Below are positions 36,633-45,945 of a stretch of DNA of 64,000 nucleotides, piece by piece (within the stretch, counting starts at the first letter, position 1; the number at the start of each line of letters is the position of its first letter). A program made the position numbers and the translations under genes. Source of the DNA: Roseivirga sp. BDSF3-8 (lineage in GTDB: Bacteria; Bacteroidota; Bacteroidia; Cytophagales; Cyclobacteriaceae); assembly GCF_041449215.1 (NCBI RefSeq), contig NZ_JBGNFV010000001.1, positions 3,241,001 to 3,305,000 on the forward strand, in the 5' to 3' direction. The notes under the pieces are model-generated. The model did no database searches. It was not told the DNA's origin and was given only the letters and a program-made list of their open reading frames with translations.

Positions 36633-37357
36633 TCAGTGTCCTTAAAAAAGAAATAGACAGTTTTCTGGATTCCCTGGTGGCCTATGTGGTAATCGTTGTC
36701 TTTCTTACAGGCATTGGGCTGCTTATGTGGGTCTTTCCCGAAACCAGTGTACTGGAATATGGCTATGCAGATATGGGTACCCTGTTCTCATACGGGCCCT
36801 ACGTATTCATGTTTCTGATACCCGCCATCACCATGCGCACATTTGCTGAGGAGCGGCGGGCCGGTACCATGGAGCTTTTACTTACTAAGCCTCTTTCCGA
36901 CTGGCAGATTATCCTGGGTAAATACCTTTCTGCCTTTTTGCTTGTATTCTTTGCCGTACTGCCCACGCTTATCTACTATTATTCTATTTACGAATTAGGT
37001 CAGCCAGAAGGCAATGTGGATTCTGCCGGCGTATTTGGCTCCTACCTGGGGCTGCTTTTGCTCGGAGGCGTATTTGCTGCCATAGGCATTTTCTCCTCTG
37101 CGCTGGCCAGTAACCAGATAGTGGCCTTTATCATTGCGGTATTTCTCTGCTTTCTGCTATACAGCGGGCTGGGGTCATTTGCAGCTATCAATGACTGGGG
37201 AAGCCTTTCTTACTTTTTGGAGCAGGCAGGCTTGCTATACCATTACCAGGCTCTGGGCAAGGGACTGGTGGATAGCCGCAATGTAATCTACCTTATCAGT
37301 GTCATCCTGCTTATGCTTGCCCTGACCAGACTTATAATCGGATCGAGAAAATGGTAA
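36629..37357 (+). CDS. gldF: Gliding-motility ABC transporter permease GldF
   Basis: Six-helix inner-membrane permease (242 residues) of the GldA-GldF-GldG transporter. It starts MISVLKKEIDSFLDSLVAYV, as in GldF proteins. TFAEERRAGTMELLLTKPLSDW (about residues 70-91) is the ABC-2 coupling segment. It overlaps gldA by four bases and gldG by seven, so all three are translationally coupled. Confidence 0.93.
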   Translation: MISVLKKEIDSFLDSLVAYVVIVVFLTGIGLLMWVFPETSVLEYGYADMGTLFSYGPYVFMFLIPAITMRTFAEERRAGTMELLLTKPLSDWQIILGKYLSAFLLVFFAVLPTLIYYYSIYELGQPEGNVDSAGVFGSYLGLLLLGGVFAAIGIFSSALASNQIVAFIIAVFLCFLLYSGLGSFAAINDWGSLSYFLEQAGLLYHYQALGKGLVDSRNVIYLISVILLMLALTRLIIGSRKW

Positions 37358-39039
37358 ATCTGGACAGCAAAAAAACTGAAGACCTGTTACGGTTTTTCGT
37401 GCTCTTTGCCGCACTTATTCTGGCAAATATGCTTGGTGACCGTTTCTTTTTCCGGGCAGACCTTACGGAGGAGCAGCGCTATACCATTAACGAAGCCACC
37501 AAAGAGCTACTTACCAGCCTAGAGGATCCGGTGTATGTGGAGGTTTACCTGGAAGGTGAGTTTCCCTCAGGGTTTCAGCGTTTGCAACGTAGTATACGTG
37601 AGACGTTAGAAGAGTTTCGTGCCTATGCGGGTGATAATATACAGTTTAAGTTTGTAGACCCTAACCTGGCAGCCAGTGCCAGTGGCAGGCAGGAGTTTTA
37701 CCAGCGGCTGGCCAGGCTGGGAATTCAGCCTACCAATCTGTATGATACGGAAGATGGCGGCCGCACGGAAAAACTCATTTTCCCCGGTGCTCTGGTCGCT
37801 TACGGCGGAGAAGAAACCGGCGTATTACTACTGAAAGGTAACCAGGGGGCCTCTCCTGAGGAGCGGCTCAACCAGAGTGTAGAGGGACTGGAATACGAAC
37901 TGGCCACAGCAATCCGCAAGGTGACCGGTGGAAGCAAGCCTCGTATTGGCTGGCTCCAGGGACATGGAGAGTCCGACAGCATCAGCTACCAGGGCGTACA
38001 GGAAGTATTGCAGGAGTTTTACCGGCTGGATAAGGCCGATCTGACTGAAAGTGAGAACCTGCTGGGCTACGATGCCATTATAATGGCCAAGCCACGCCGC
38101 GCCTTTAACCGGGACGATCGCTACAAGCTGGACCAGTACGTGATGAATGGCGGGAACCTGCTTATGTTTCTGGATGGTCTTAAGGTGGAGGAGGACAGCC
38201 TTAACCGGGAGTCATACCTGGCTTTTCCGCAGGACCTTCAATTGCGGAATATGCTCTTTCGCTATGGCGTACGTATAAACGAAGACCTGATACAGGACCT
38301 GAATGCGGCCCCTTTTCCCGTAGTAACTGGCTATATGGGTAATCAGCCACAGATCAGGCTTTTGCCCTGGCCATTTTACCCACTCATGAACCGGTACAGC
38401 AATCATCCCATTACCCGTAATCTGGATGCCGTGCTGGGAAGGTACGTTAGTAGCGTAGATACGGTAAAAGCAGAGGGCATTACCAAGACACCGCTTATTT
38501 ACACCAGCCAGTATACACGGGTGCTGCCGGCGCCGGTGGAAGTAAGTTATAACTCCATGCGCCGGGATATGCAGCCGGAAAGCTTCCAGGATCCCGCACA
38601 GCCAGTTGCCTGGCTCCTTGAAGGTCCCTTTACTTCCTCATTCCGAAACCGCATATTACCTCAGGTTGCAAACAGTCGCTCTTACCGGGAAACGGGAGAG
38701 CCGGCGAAGATACTGGTGACCAGTGATGGCGATCTGCTCGCCTCTCAGCTCAGTCCCCGTACCCGGCAGCGTGTGCCCCTGGGAGTAGATCCCTACACCC
38801 AGACAGATTTTGCTAACGATGATTTCCTGCTGAATGCCCTCGCTTACATGCTGGATGAGGACGGCCTTATTGCTGCCAGGAACAAGCGCATCAGTATAAG
38901 GCCGCTGGATGCTCCCGAAGTTGAAGAAAGTGCCCTGAAATGGCAGCTATTCAACCTCCTCACGCCTGTCATCATCGTGGTATTATTTGGGGTGATAAGA
39001 TATTTTTACAGAAGAAATAAATACGCCACATTCAAATGA
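37351..39039 (+). CDS. gldG: Gliding-motility ABC transporter substrate-binding protein GldG
   Basis: A 562-residue membrane-anchored extracytoplasmic subunit. A short N-terminus is followed by one helix (FFVLFAALILANMLG), the large soluble region with the GldG pattern (FRADLTEEQRYTINEATKELL; GWLQGHGES near residue 206; MNGGNLLMFLDGLK near 265), and a C-terminal helix (LFNLLTPVIIVVLFGVIRYF). It ends on the gldF/gldG/DUF4340 overlap chain. It resembles the IFT52/GldG family of proteins with a fallen glutamine-amidotransferase-like fold, and no catalytic Cys is visible. Confidence 0.92.
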   Translation: MVNLDSKKTEDLLRFFVLFAALILANMLGDRFFFRADLTEEQRYTINEATKELLTSLEDPVYVEVYLEGEFPSGFQRLQRSIRETLEEFRAYAGDNIQFKFVDPNLAASASGRQEFYQRLARLGIQPTNLYDTEDGGRTEKLIFPGALVAYGGEETGVLLLKGNQGASPEERLNQSVEGLEYELATAIRKVTGGSKPRIGWLQGHGESDSISYQGVQEVLQEFYRLDKADLTESENLLGYDAIIMAKPRRAFNRDDRYKLDQYVMNGGNLLMFLDGLKVEEDSLNRESYLAFPQDLQLRNMLFRYGVRINEDLIQDLNAAPFPVVTGYMGNQPQIRLLPWPFYPLMNRYSNHPITRNLDAVLGRYVSSVDTVKAEGITKTPLIYTSQYTRVLPAPVEVSYNSMRRDMQPESFQDPAQPVAWLLEGPFTSSFRNRILPQVANSRSYRETGEPAKILVTSDGDLLASQLSPRTRQRVPLGVDPYTQTDFANDDFLLNALAYMLDEDGLIAARNKRISIRPLDAPEVEESALKWQLFNLLTPVIIVVLFGVIRYFYRRNKYATFK

Positions 39040-39986
39040 ATCGCCGACAAACCAATATGCGCCTGCTGGTTATTCTAGGTGTGCTCATCGCTGCCATTAT
39101 GGTACTGGTGACCACGGATGAGAGCAGAGATCGTGTGAACATACAGAATGTGTCTTTTGCCGTGCCGGACACCGGCGCTATCCGTCAGGTGACGCTTTTT
39201 CAGCCTGATGATACGGTAAGGTTGGAACGAACCAATAGCGGCTGGCAGGTCAACGGCCAATACCCTATGGATGCTAACCTGTCTAATGTCCTTCTTTCCC
39301 TGCTGTCGCAGGTGTCCGTTCAGCGGCCTGTGGCTAGCTCGCAGGCTGAGGAAATCAGGCAAAGGCTTGACTCGGCGGGGGTAGAAGTTCAGATCATTAC
39401 GGAAACCGGCGAAGAAAGCCGGTTTATCACGGGAGGTAATGCCACCCAGACATTAAGTTACTTCCTGCCACGGCAAGGCGAAACGCCGTATGTAGTGTAC
39501 ATTCCCGGTTATGATAGCTATGTCAGCGGTTTATTTACTATCCCTACGCAGGACTGGCGAAATAAGACCGTGCTGAATGCGGGCCCGCGCGAACTGCAGC
39601 GAATGGCGGTGAGGTACCCTGAAAATCCCGGGCAGAACTTCGAGATTACTATTGGTGATGAGGCTATCAGTGTGAGTAACGTCCAAAGACTGGATACGGC
39701 CGCCTTGTTTAACTACCTGCAGCGGGCCACCTTCTTTGAAGCAGACAATTACGTACAGCCGGGCGCTAACGCAGCTTATGACAGCCTGGCCCGGACAGAG
39801 CCTTACGCCATTGTAGAGATATACACGCTATCCGGCAGAGAGCCACAGCAGCTAAAGCTCTTTTACCGCCTCGATGAAGATGGCTACTTCCTGGGAGAAA
39901 CCAGTGAAGGTGAGCTGGTACGTATACAGGCCCGCCGGCTTGTGCCTGTATTACGTCAGCGTGACTTTTTCGAAAAAGACAGGTAG
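39036..39986 (+). CDS. DUF4340 domain-containing membrane protein
   Basis: A 316-residue protein with one N-terminal helix (LLVILGVLIAAIMVLV) and a soluble beta-rich DUF4340 region (AIRQVTLFQPDDTVRLERTN, then GWQVNGQYPMDANLSNVLLSLLS). DUF4340 genes frequently follow gldG-like genes, and here the starts overlap by ATGA, so it is very probably a fourth component of the GldAFG transporter. Its role is not known. Confidence 0.85.
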   Translation: MNRRQTNMRLLVILGVLIAAIMVLVTTDESRDRVNIQNVSFAVPDTGAIRQVTLFQPDDTVRLERTNSGWQVNGQYPMDANLSNVLLSLLSQVSVQRPVASSQAEEIRQRLDSAGVEVQIITETGEESRFITGGNATQTLSYFLPRQGETPYVVYIPGYDSYVSGLFTIPTQDWRNKTVLNAGPRELQRMAVRYPENPGQNFEITIGDEAISVSNVQRLDTAALFNYLQRATFFEADNYVQPGANAAYDSLARTEPYAIVEIYTLSGREPQQLKLFYRLDEDGYFLGETSEGELVRIQARRLVPVLRQRDFFEKDR

Positions 39987-39989
39987 CCT

Positions 39990-41138
39990 TTATCTACGGC
40001 TGCCATGGTACATTTCGTATTCCAGCAGGCGGCACTCTATTCGTCCGTTCATAAAGGGTATTTTGCGGCTTGTACGCAGCCCGATCTTTTTAGCCAGGTC
40101 CATATTACCGGTAAATACGTAGCCCGTATAGCCCGCTGCCTCTTGCTTAAAGAAATCCCCTATTGCTTTATAGGTAGGCTGCAGCCGCTCCGCTTCGCCC
40201 AGGCGTTCTCCGTATTCAGGGTTCATAAAGATCACACCTTCCTCCTCCGGTAGTTGCGTTTCGCGGAAGTCGCACACCTCGAAGGTGATCATATCCCTTA
40301 CTCCCGCCTCGGCTGCGTTGGCTTCTGCTGCCCGTATAGCCCGCTGGTCCCGGTCTGTGGCTATGATCGTAGGCATCGGCCCCTTGCTGCCAGCCTGCCG
40401 CCTGGCCAGGTCGGTAAGCTCTTCGAACCGGGCCCTTCTGAACCACTTACAGTGCATAAATCCGAAATTGTCACGATGCAGGCCCGGGGGCTGATTTTTT
40501 GCCATCAGCGCCGCCTCTATCGCCAGGGTGCCCGATCCGCACATCGGATTTACAAAAGGCTGCTTTTTATCCCACACCGAGGCAAGAATAGTAGAGGCTG
40601 CCAGTGACTCCATCATAGGCGCCTTGTGCGGGTTTTTGCGATAGCCATGCTTGGCAATTACCTCGCCGCTGGTATCCAGGTAAATCATTCCCTCCTTTTC
40701 CGTCCAGAAAAGATAAAGCACCGTACCATGCCGGCTTGGTCCGCTGTCCGGCCTGCGGCCGTAGTATTTCTGAAGACTGTCAACCACAGCGTCCTTAACC
40801 ACCCGGTTAGGGTAGCTTGTATCGCGCACTTCCGCGTGTTTTACAAAACTATCCACATGCAGGTATCCATTCGCCCGGAGCAGTCGTGGCCATGAGTAGC
40901 TGAAGACCTCATCATACAGTGCTTTGGAGTCTTTGGCCGTAAACCGCTTGAGTTGGTAAAGCACCCTGGTAGCGGTACGAAGAAACAGGTTAAGCCGGAT
41001 GCAGTCCTCAAAGTCGCCTTCGATTTCCACGCCGGTGGCATTATGGTTCAATACCTTGTAATCCATCGATTCTACTTCGGTCTTCAGGTGGTCCCCCAGC
41101 AAGGGCAGACATTGTATTCGGATACGGCTGCGTTTCAT
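39990..41138 (-). CDS. THUMP-domain rRNA methyltransferase (RlmL N-terminal-like)
   Basis: A 382-residue methyltransferase similar to the N-terminal half of RlmL, which makes N2-methylguanosine in 23S rRNA. The THUMP RNA-binding domain is in the first third (VEIEGDFEDCIRLNLFLRTATRVLYQL). The Rossmann catalytic domain has NPMCGSGTLAIEAALMA and the amino-methyl motif FMNPEYGERLG, with Glu where Pro is usual in NPPY; this variant may be a Bacteroidota trait. It is convergent with DUF4340. The first ATG at 41138 is used and homologous length supports it. Confidence 0.88.
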   Translation of the reverse strand: MKRSRIRIQCLPLLGDHLKTEVESMDYKVLNHNATGVEIEGDFEDCIRLNLFLRTATRVLYQLKRFTAKDSKALYDEVFSYSWPRLLRANGYLHVDSFVKHAEVRDTSYPNRVVKDAVVDSLQKYYGRRPDSGPSRHGTVLYLFWTEKEGMIYLDTSGEVIAKHGYRKNPHKAPMMESLAASTILASVWDKKQPFVNPMCGSGTLAIEAALMAKNQPPGLHRDNFGFMHCKWFRRARFEELTDLARRQAGSKGPMPTIIATDRDQRAIRAAEANAAEAGVRDMITFEVCDFRETQLPEEEGVIFMNPEYGERLGEAERLQPTYKAIGDFFKQEAAGYTGYVFTGNMDLAKKIGLRTSRKIPFMNGRIECRLLEYEMYHGSRR

Positions 41139-41349
41139 AAGCTTTTCTTATCAGATGGCAAAAATGCTAAAAATTGACGGGCATGTAAGGGAGCAGCGCC
41201 GGAAATTACCCGGACTACCATAATGATTAGGTGTATCGGGCTTAGTGCCAGGCTTTTTCAGCGCCTTCCGACTCCTAATTACGGTTTGGCAGCCCATCGC
41301 AAGGCTTTACGATTATTCCTCCCCGCAGGAAATTTTTCATAGCCCCTTA

Positions 41350-41367
41350 CCTCACAATGGTGTGAGG
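41350..41367. repeat. Short palindrome upstream of the DUF4494 gene
   Basis: CCTCAC and GTGAGG separated by six bases (AATGGT), 51 bases before ATG 41418. It could be a regulator site or a small hairpin. No further evidence. Confidence 0.4.
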
Positions 41368-41417
41368 ATTTTTACGTATCTTTCGGATCGTATCTTGTTA
41401 AAAATCATTTCCATTTC

Positions 41418-41969
41418 ATGAAAATCTGGTTTATCTGTAAAGTAAAATACGCAAAGGAAGACGATAAGGGCATTTTGAAAAACGTTTCGGAAAACTACCT
41501 GGTAGATGCCGTTTCGTTTACAGAAGCAGAGGCGAGGATATATGACGAGTTAGGCAGCATCATCCGTGGCGACTTCCAGGTAACCAATATCAGCAAAAGC
41601 AACATTGTGGACGTGTTCCACTATGATGATATAGACATCTGGCATAAGTGTAAGATCACGTATGTGGTAGCTGATGAGGACAGCGGTAAGGAGAAAAAAG
41701 TTACCCAGGTCATGCTCGTATCTGCCCATGACGTGAAGGAAGCATATGACCGTATTCGGGAGAGCCTGAATAATATGCTCGTTTCCTTCCGCATCCCTGA
41801 AGTGATAGAGAGCAATATCGTGGAGATCTTCCCCTATGTGTCCGATGAGGATAAAGAGCCTGAGATCCCGGAAAACTTCCGCAGACTTGAGTCAGACGAA
41901 GCGGCAGAACTCAAAAATGAGACTACTGACGAGGAGGAAAATACTCCGGTAGAAGAGGAGACAGAATAA
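41418..41969 (+). CDS. DUF4494 domain-containing protein
   Basis: A 183-residue cytoplasmic protein with the DUF4494 pattern (MKIWFICKVKYAKEDDKG, SENYLVDAVSFTEAEARIY). It has two similar halves: IDIWHKCKITYVV near residue 73 echoes the start, and HDVKEAYDRIRESLNNML echoes the TEAEARIYDEL segment. This suggests an internal duplication. An acidic tail ends the protein. Family members are confined mostly to Bacteroidota and have no known function. A strong terminator follows. Confidence 0.87.
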   Translation: MKIWFICKVKYAKEDDKGILKNVSENYLVDAVSFTEAEARIYDELGSIIRGDFQVTNISKSNIVDVFHYDDIDIWHKCKITYVVADEDSGKEKKVTQVMLVSAHDVKEAYDRIRESLNNMLVSFRIPEVIESNIVEIFPYVSDEDKEPEIPENFRRLESDEAAELKNETTDEEENTPVEEETE

Positions 41970-41997
41970 AGCCTGTTTCTCAGAATAATGAAATTAG

Positions 41998-42025
41998 AAA
42001 GCTGCCTTAAAGGGCGGCTTTTTTT
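41998..42025 (+). terminator. Rho-independent terminator after DUF4494
   Basis: AAAGCTGCC and GGGCGGCTTT stem (with a G-T pair) around TTAAA, then a T7 run. It marks the left edge of the AT-rich accessory block. Confidence 0.85.
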
Positions 42026-42212
42026 ATGTCTATACGAATATTGAAGAAAAACCGAATAGTCGCTGCATCTAACAATGTTATAAATAATAGCCGGGACACT
42101 AATTAGATTCAGGGTTGTAGGCCGCTTCAACTTTTGTGTGATTTAACAGAAAAGTGCTATGTATTCGGCTATAATTCTTATACTTACCATTGGGTACGAT
42201 TAAAATAAGCAC

Positions 42213-42953
42213 TTGGGAATACTCATAATAATATTGTTTTTACTTGCTGTTGTAGTAATTCTATCAATTCCATCAGGGTTGACCTATTTACTATATCGAT
42301 ACCTGAGAAAAAAAGGAGAAAAACCAAAAAAAATAGGACTAGCACTTTTTGTCTTGACAACTGCCTTGATGGTCTATATTGGCATTGATTCAGCAATGAA
42401 AGGTTTTGGCTTTGGTCCTGAATATGAAACTGAAATAATTAGTCAAGATATTGGAGGTAAGCTGATTTGTGAATCAGTTTATATTGCTGACCATCACTCT
42501 TGGCAGTATAATATTGACTATAAATATGTCAATCAAATTGGAGACACTTTAGATTTCGGTGATGGTGGCTACTATGGACGGGAATGGAATAAAGACGAAC
42601 AGATACGTCAGTTCAACGATTGGCTTATACTAAAAACAGGAGCTTGGCATGGATCAGACAGAATCAATTTGAGAAATAACAAAACTGATAAAGCCATAAC
42701 CTACGATATTGATAGCCGATTTATTGAAAGTCAAGAATTATGGGAAAAACAAAATATCAATTCATTGCTCAATTATTGCTGTGCTGAATCATTTGTAAAA
42801 ACAATAAAGGACAATCAAATAATTGTTGACTACAAATATCGAATTAAGGAAAACGAACCTGATGAATACGGTAAAAGACAAATTATATTTGAAATTGACG
42901 AAAAATCAGGTGACTTAAAAATGAAAAAAATAACTAATGCCAACCATGGCTAA
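42213..42953 (+). CDS. Membrane protein of unknown function
   Basis: A 246-residue protein with two transmembrane helices (about residues 2-24 and 44-62) and a soluble C-terminal region of ~180 residues rich in Asn, Asp and Tyr (YNIDYKYVNQIGDTLDFGDGG). The start is a TTG; no nearer ATG fits. No family is recognised. Its base composition is clearly more AT-rich than the genes before 42 kb, as with the next six features, suggesting acquisition. The boundary motif described in the findings lies 90 bases upstream. Confidence 0.6.
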   Translation: MGILIIILFLLAVVVILSIPSGLTYLLYRYLRKKGEKPKKIGLALFVLTTALMVYIGIDSAMKGFGFGPEYETEIISQDIGGKLICESVYIADHHSWQYNIDYKYVNQIGDTLDFGDGGYYGREWNKDEQIRQFNDWLILKTGAWHGSDRINLRNNKTDKAITYDIDSRFIESQELWEKQNINSLLNYCCAESFVKTIKDNQIIVDYKYRIKENEPDEYGKRQIIFEIDEKSGDLKMKKITNANHG

Positions 42954-43021
42954 GAAAACATAGGACGGATAAGGCTTTTAGAAAGGTTCGATCATTTAGC
43001 AAAATCTAGTTCTGGTGGACA

Positions 43022-43435
43022 ATGAATCGCTTCGAAAGCCTTACGTTTCTTAGCCGGGACCGTTATGCTCAAATTGAAATGACTACCTATTTAAGTAACA
43101 GAATAAAACTTGATGAATGGAGAAGGTCGTTAGCCTTCGGGGTAATATCCTTTGCCTTGAGCATTGTTTTATACCTAAAACATCCAGTAGATCCTTCATA
43201 TGCTGGCTCAAATTTTTCATTCAATTTAACTTTCTTTTTCCCTGTTTTAGGTCTTGTGGTATTAATGGGAATTATGTCATTCAGATACCTAATAAGGTAT
43301 CTGAAAAACTTGATGGACTATGATATAAAATATAAAAACCTACGGTTAGCAAGTCTAATCTTCTTTAATCTACCATTCGTATTTCATCTGGTTCTTATTT
43401 TCGTAATAATATTTATCTTACTATTTGATTTTTAA
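43022..43435 (+). CDS. Small multi-pass membrane protein of unknown function
   Basis: A 137-residue protein with three hydrophobic segments (about residues 36-54, 64-86 and 112-134). The N-terminal 35 residues are polar (FESLTFLSRDRYAQIEMTTY). No family is recognised. AT-rich like its neighbours and 68 bases after the previous gene. Confidence 0.55.
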   Translation: MNRFESLTFLSRDRYAQIEMTTYLSNRIKLDEWRRSLAFGVISFALSIVLYLKHPVDPSYAGSNFSFNLTFFFPVLGLVVLMGIMSFRYLIRYLKNLMDYDIKYKNLRLASLIFFNLPFVFHLVLIFVIIFILLFDF

Positions 43436-43488
43436 GACGACGGCGAATTAAAAACTGAGTACAATAATAGCTATACCCTATAGGGGTT

Positions 43489-43540
43489 TGGTGAGCTAAG
43501 TTCTTTCACTACGGGGGACAATTCCTCACTTAGATCACCA
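43489..43540. repeat. Imperfect inverted repeat at a cassette boundary
   Basis: TGGTGAGCTAAGT (43489-43501) and ACTTAGATCACCA (43528-43540) are complementary at 12 of 13 positions around a 26-base loop. Directly after it comes the boundary motif CATTGTATGGCC at 43544. It may be a folded recombination site or a remnant of a mobile element end. Confidence 0.6.
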
Positions 43541-43576
43541 TACCATTGTATGGCCTGTGCATTGGCAACTATTAAA

Positions 43577-43960
43577 ATGAGAATATTACTAACCATAATT
43601 ATTAGTGCCTCTTTGGTTGGTTGTACCTCGATCAACATTGAGGGTACTTGGAAAGTAACAGGGACAAGTGGAGAGAGCATAACCATGATAGGGGACGGGG
43701 GTTTGATATTTAAACCTGAGTATAAAGTTTCACTTGATGGAAGTAAAATGAGAATCACCTCTGAAGACCAGACTCTTTTGGAGGAGTATTATTACGAATA
43801 TTCAAAAAATCAATTGACCATCCTCTACTCTGACTTTGGGATTCCTGTGACAGTTGAACGAAAAGATGAGGATGAAATTTATCTATATGGCGGTGGTTGG
43901 GGAAACTCAATAGAAGAACAAAATAAAAGTTACTTCTTTATGGTTTTGAAGAAAAGATAA
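43577..43960 (+). CDS. Small lipocalin-like lipoprotein
   Basis: A 127-residue lipoprotein with signal and lipobox LVGC. The mature part starts with IEGTWKVTG, typical of lipocalin-like domains (G-x-W near the start), followed by beta strands. The ligand is unknown. ATG 43577 gives the signal peptide directly; the frame extends upstream to 43550 without a signal. AT-rich accessory gene. Confidence 0.62.
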   Translation: MRILLTIIISASLVGCTSINIEGTWKVTGTSGESITMIGDGGLIFKPEYKVSLDGSKMRITSEDQTLLEEYYYEYSKNQLTILYSDFGIPVTVERKDEDEIYLYGGGWGNSIEEQNKSYFFMVLKKR

Positions 43961-44001
43961 AAGCTGTCAATAAGGTGTATAACCAAAAGGACAATTACCG
44001 C

Positions 44002-44454
44002 ATGAAGAATCTCGTTCTCTTATTATTAACCTTGAATATTTCATCTGTAATGGGTCAGAACCTGAACAAGAGAAACGATAAGATTCAGGTAACATCTACC
44101 GAAGCAATTGACTTGAATGAACTGTGTATAAACCTTAGCGAAGAACTGGGATGGCACACAACAATGATTCCTATATTTCACGATGGAAAAGTTGATCAAT
44201 CACATTTCCCTGTAAAGGCTGGGATTTACAATCTGACCATGAACTATCGGGACAGTTTGTTTTATAAGGAAGTCGTACTGTGCAGATTTGATCCTGAATC
44301 CGAAAAGCTTTCCTTTAACTTCTATGAGGAGAACCAAAGAGTATTTTGCCGAATTACCTCAATACAAGCACCAGAACTCAATAAGGAAATTGTATTAAGT
44401 GAACTTGATGAGGAATTGAAGGAACTAATTGACAAACTGGACAGCGGGGATTAA
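44002..44454 (+). CDS. Exported protein of unknown function
   Basis: A 150-residue exported protein with signal MKNLVLLLLTLNISSVMGQ. The mature part is acidic with no recognised domain. An upstream GTG at 43975 is possible but would precede the signal. It follows the lipocalin-like gene by 41 bases and may share its transcript. Confidence 0.55.
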   Translation: MKNLVLLLLTLNISSVMGQNLNKRNDKIQVTSTEAIDLNELCINLSEELGWHTTMIPIFHDGKVDQSHFPVKAGIYNLTMNYRDSLFYKEVVLCRFDPESEKLSFNFYEENQRVFCRITSIQAPELNKEIVLSELDEELKELIDKLDSGD

Positions 44455-44913
44455 ATATATGGAGATGCTTCAGTAATTTTCACTTATTGTTTTATTGAAT
44501 GTTTGTGACCCACCAACAAACTACATAGAGGATTCAATTTTATCACCTAATTTGAATTTTCAGTGTTAGTAAACAGAACTACGAAACTAAAATTTGCTAG
44601 AGCGATATTAATGGTTGAAGATAAGAGAATTGTTCAACCAGCCGAAATTGAAACTCAATTTGGGGATGCCATGAAGTGAGGAATTGGCTAGTATGACAAC
44701 AATACTATCGTAGCACAAAGCCGCTGAGAGAGATTGGTGTTTTCGACTGACTTTAGTTCGCAGGATTTTTCATCTTTTTATACGCAGTGCCATTTTGAAC
44801 CGTTGTGAGCCTCGGAAGATTTCATTAATTAGTGCTATTCATTAGCTGCGGAAAAGCGCCCGATAGCTGGTCATTGAAGTTCATTAGAAAAATGATAAAA
44901 AGACTTATAAATT
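44455..44913. other. Gene-free AT-rich stretch before abiH
   Basis: Nothing convincing is coded in these 459 bases. A GTG-started frame of 38 codons at 44563-44679 reads like a fragment of a small protein (ILMVEDKRIVQPAEIETQFG) but has no support. The boundary motif CGTTGTGAGCC is at 44801-44811, preceded by TACGCAGTGCCA, a context also seen before the motif at 45922. Confidence 0.5.
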
Positions 44914-45810
44914 ATGATTGAAAACAACCACTTATATATTATTGGAAATGGTTTCGATAGACATCATGGTTTTCCGACTTCTTATTGTGACTTTGAAAAC
45001 TTCATGGAAGGTTGGTCAAGAGAGATATATTGCGAAATACATGAATTTTGGAATTTTAATGTAATTGATGGTAGATGGTGTGACTTTGAAAATGATTTAT
45101 CTTCATACAATAGCATTAAATTGTATAATGAGTGTGCTAAGTACTACAGTACTCCTGAAGATATAGCTGATAAATGTTCAGTCGTAACAGAGCAAATCTA
45201 CACGGGGATAACCAAATGCTTCTTGGAATGGATTAAAAGCATACAATTAAAACCAAGAACTAAACGGTTATTAATGAATCAAGAGGCTCAATACATCACC
45301 TTTAACTACACAAGAACACTTCAAGATATATATAAAATACCTGAAAGTTCAATTTGGCACATACATGGCTCTTGTCTCGATAATGATGTGATTTTTGGGC
45401 ATAAAGTGAACCAAAAAATTGAATACAATTACAGTGACGGTACAGGAATGCCATCAACACAAAAAGAATGGGAGGAAGATGCTTGGCGATTCGCAAAGCT
45501 ACCACTTATCAAACTTAGAAAAAAAACAGAACAAGTAATAAAACAAAATAGAACGCAATTCCTGCGATACCAAGATTTAGGAACTATATATGTTCTTGGT
45601 CACTCACTTGCTGATGTTGATTTGCCATATTTTGAAATGATTCAAGCTAAAAATAAGCAATCTAAATGGAATGTTTCATATTATAATGATTCTGAGCAAG
45701 AGCATCTGTGTTCTCAATTAATAAAAGTTGGAGTACTAGAATCGCAAATTAAGATGATCAAAATGAATGATCTAGATACGACAATAGAAAAAACTACAAC
45801 ACTTCAATAA
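44914..45810 (+). CDS. AbiH-family abortive-infection protein
   Basis: A 298-residue protein of the AbiH family, named for a lactococcal phage-exclusion protein. The N-terminal signature is LYIIGNGFDRHHGFPTSYCDF, and the middle QYITFNYTRTLQDIYKI with WHIHGS (near residue 149) is conserved in the family. Near the end LGTIYVLGHSLADVDLPYF is another family block. AbiH blocks phage propagation by an unknown mechanism. It is AT-rich and lies beside a broken restriction-modification gene, consistent with a small defence cluster. Confidence 0.87.
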   Translation: MIENNHLYIIGNGFDRHHGFPTSYCDFENFMEGWSREIYCEIHEFWNFNVIDGRWCDFENDLSSYNSIKLYNECAKYYSTPEDIADKCSVVTEQIYTGITKCFLEWIKSIQLKPRTKRLLMNQEAQYITFNYTRTLQDIYKIPESSIWHIHGSCLDNDVIFGHKVNQKIEYNYSDGTGMPSTQKEWEEDAWRFAKLPLIKLRKKTEQVIKQNRTQFLRYQDLGTIYVLGHSLADVDLPYFEMIQAKNKQSKWNVSYYNDSEQEHLCSQLIKVGVLESQIKMIKMNDLDTTIEKTTTLQ

Positions 45811-45945
45811 ATATATGTCAAGCGGAGCGGTTCAGTAAATTTGAACTTTAAAGCATTTAATTAACAAAGCAGCAGTTTGATAGTGAAGAGCCTTGAAATC
45901 CCACACTACGCATAGCCAAACCGTTGTATACAAGCTAATAGCTAT

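Noticed and set aside
43471-43758. Minus-strand frame of 95 codons opposite the lipocalin-like lipoprotein
   Set aside because: It lies over a better-supported gene with a lipobox. Its last 30 codons fall in the inverted-repeat boundary and could be a relic, but nothing supports translation.
44563-44679. 38-codon GTG frame before abiH
   Set aside because: Very short, no recognised family, no ribosome site and no neighbour of matching type; possibly a remnant.
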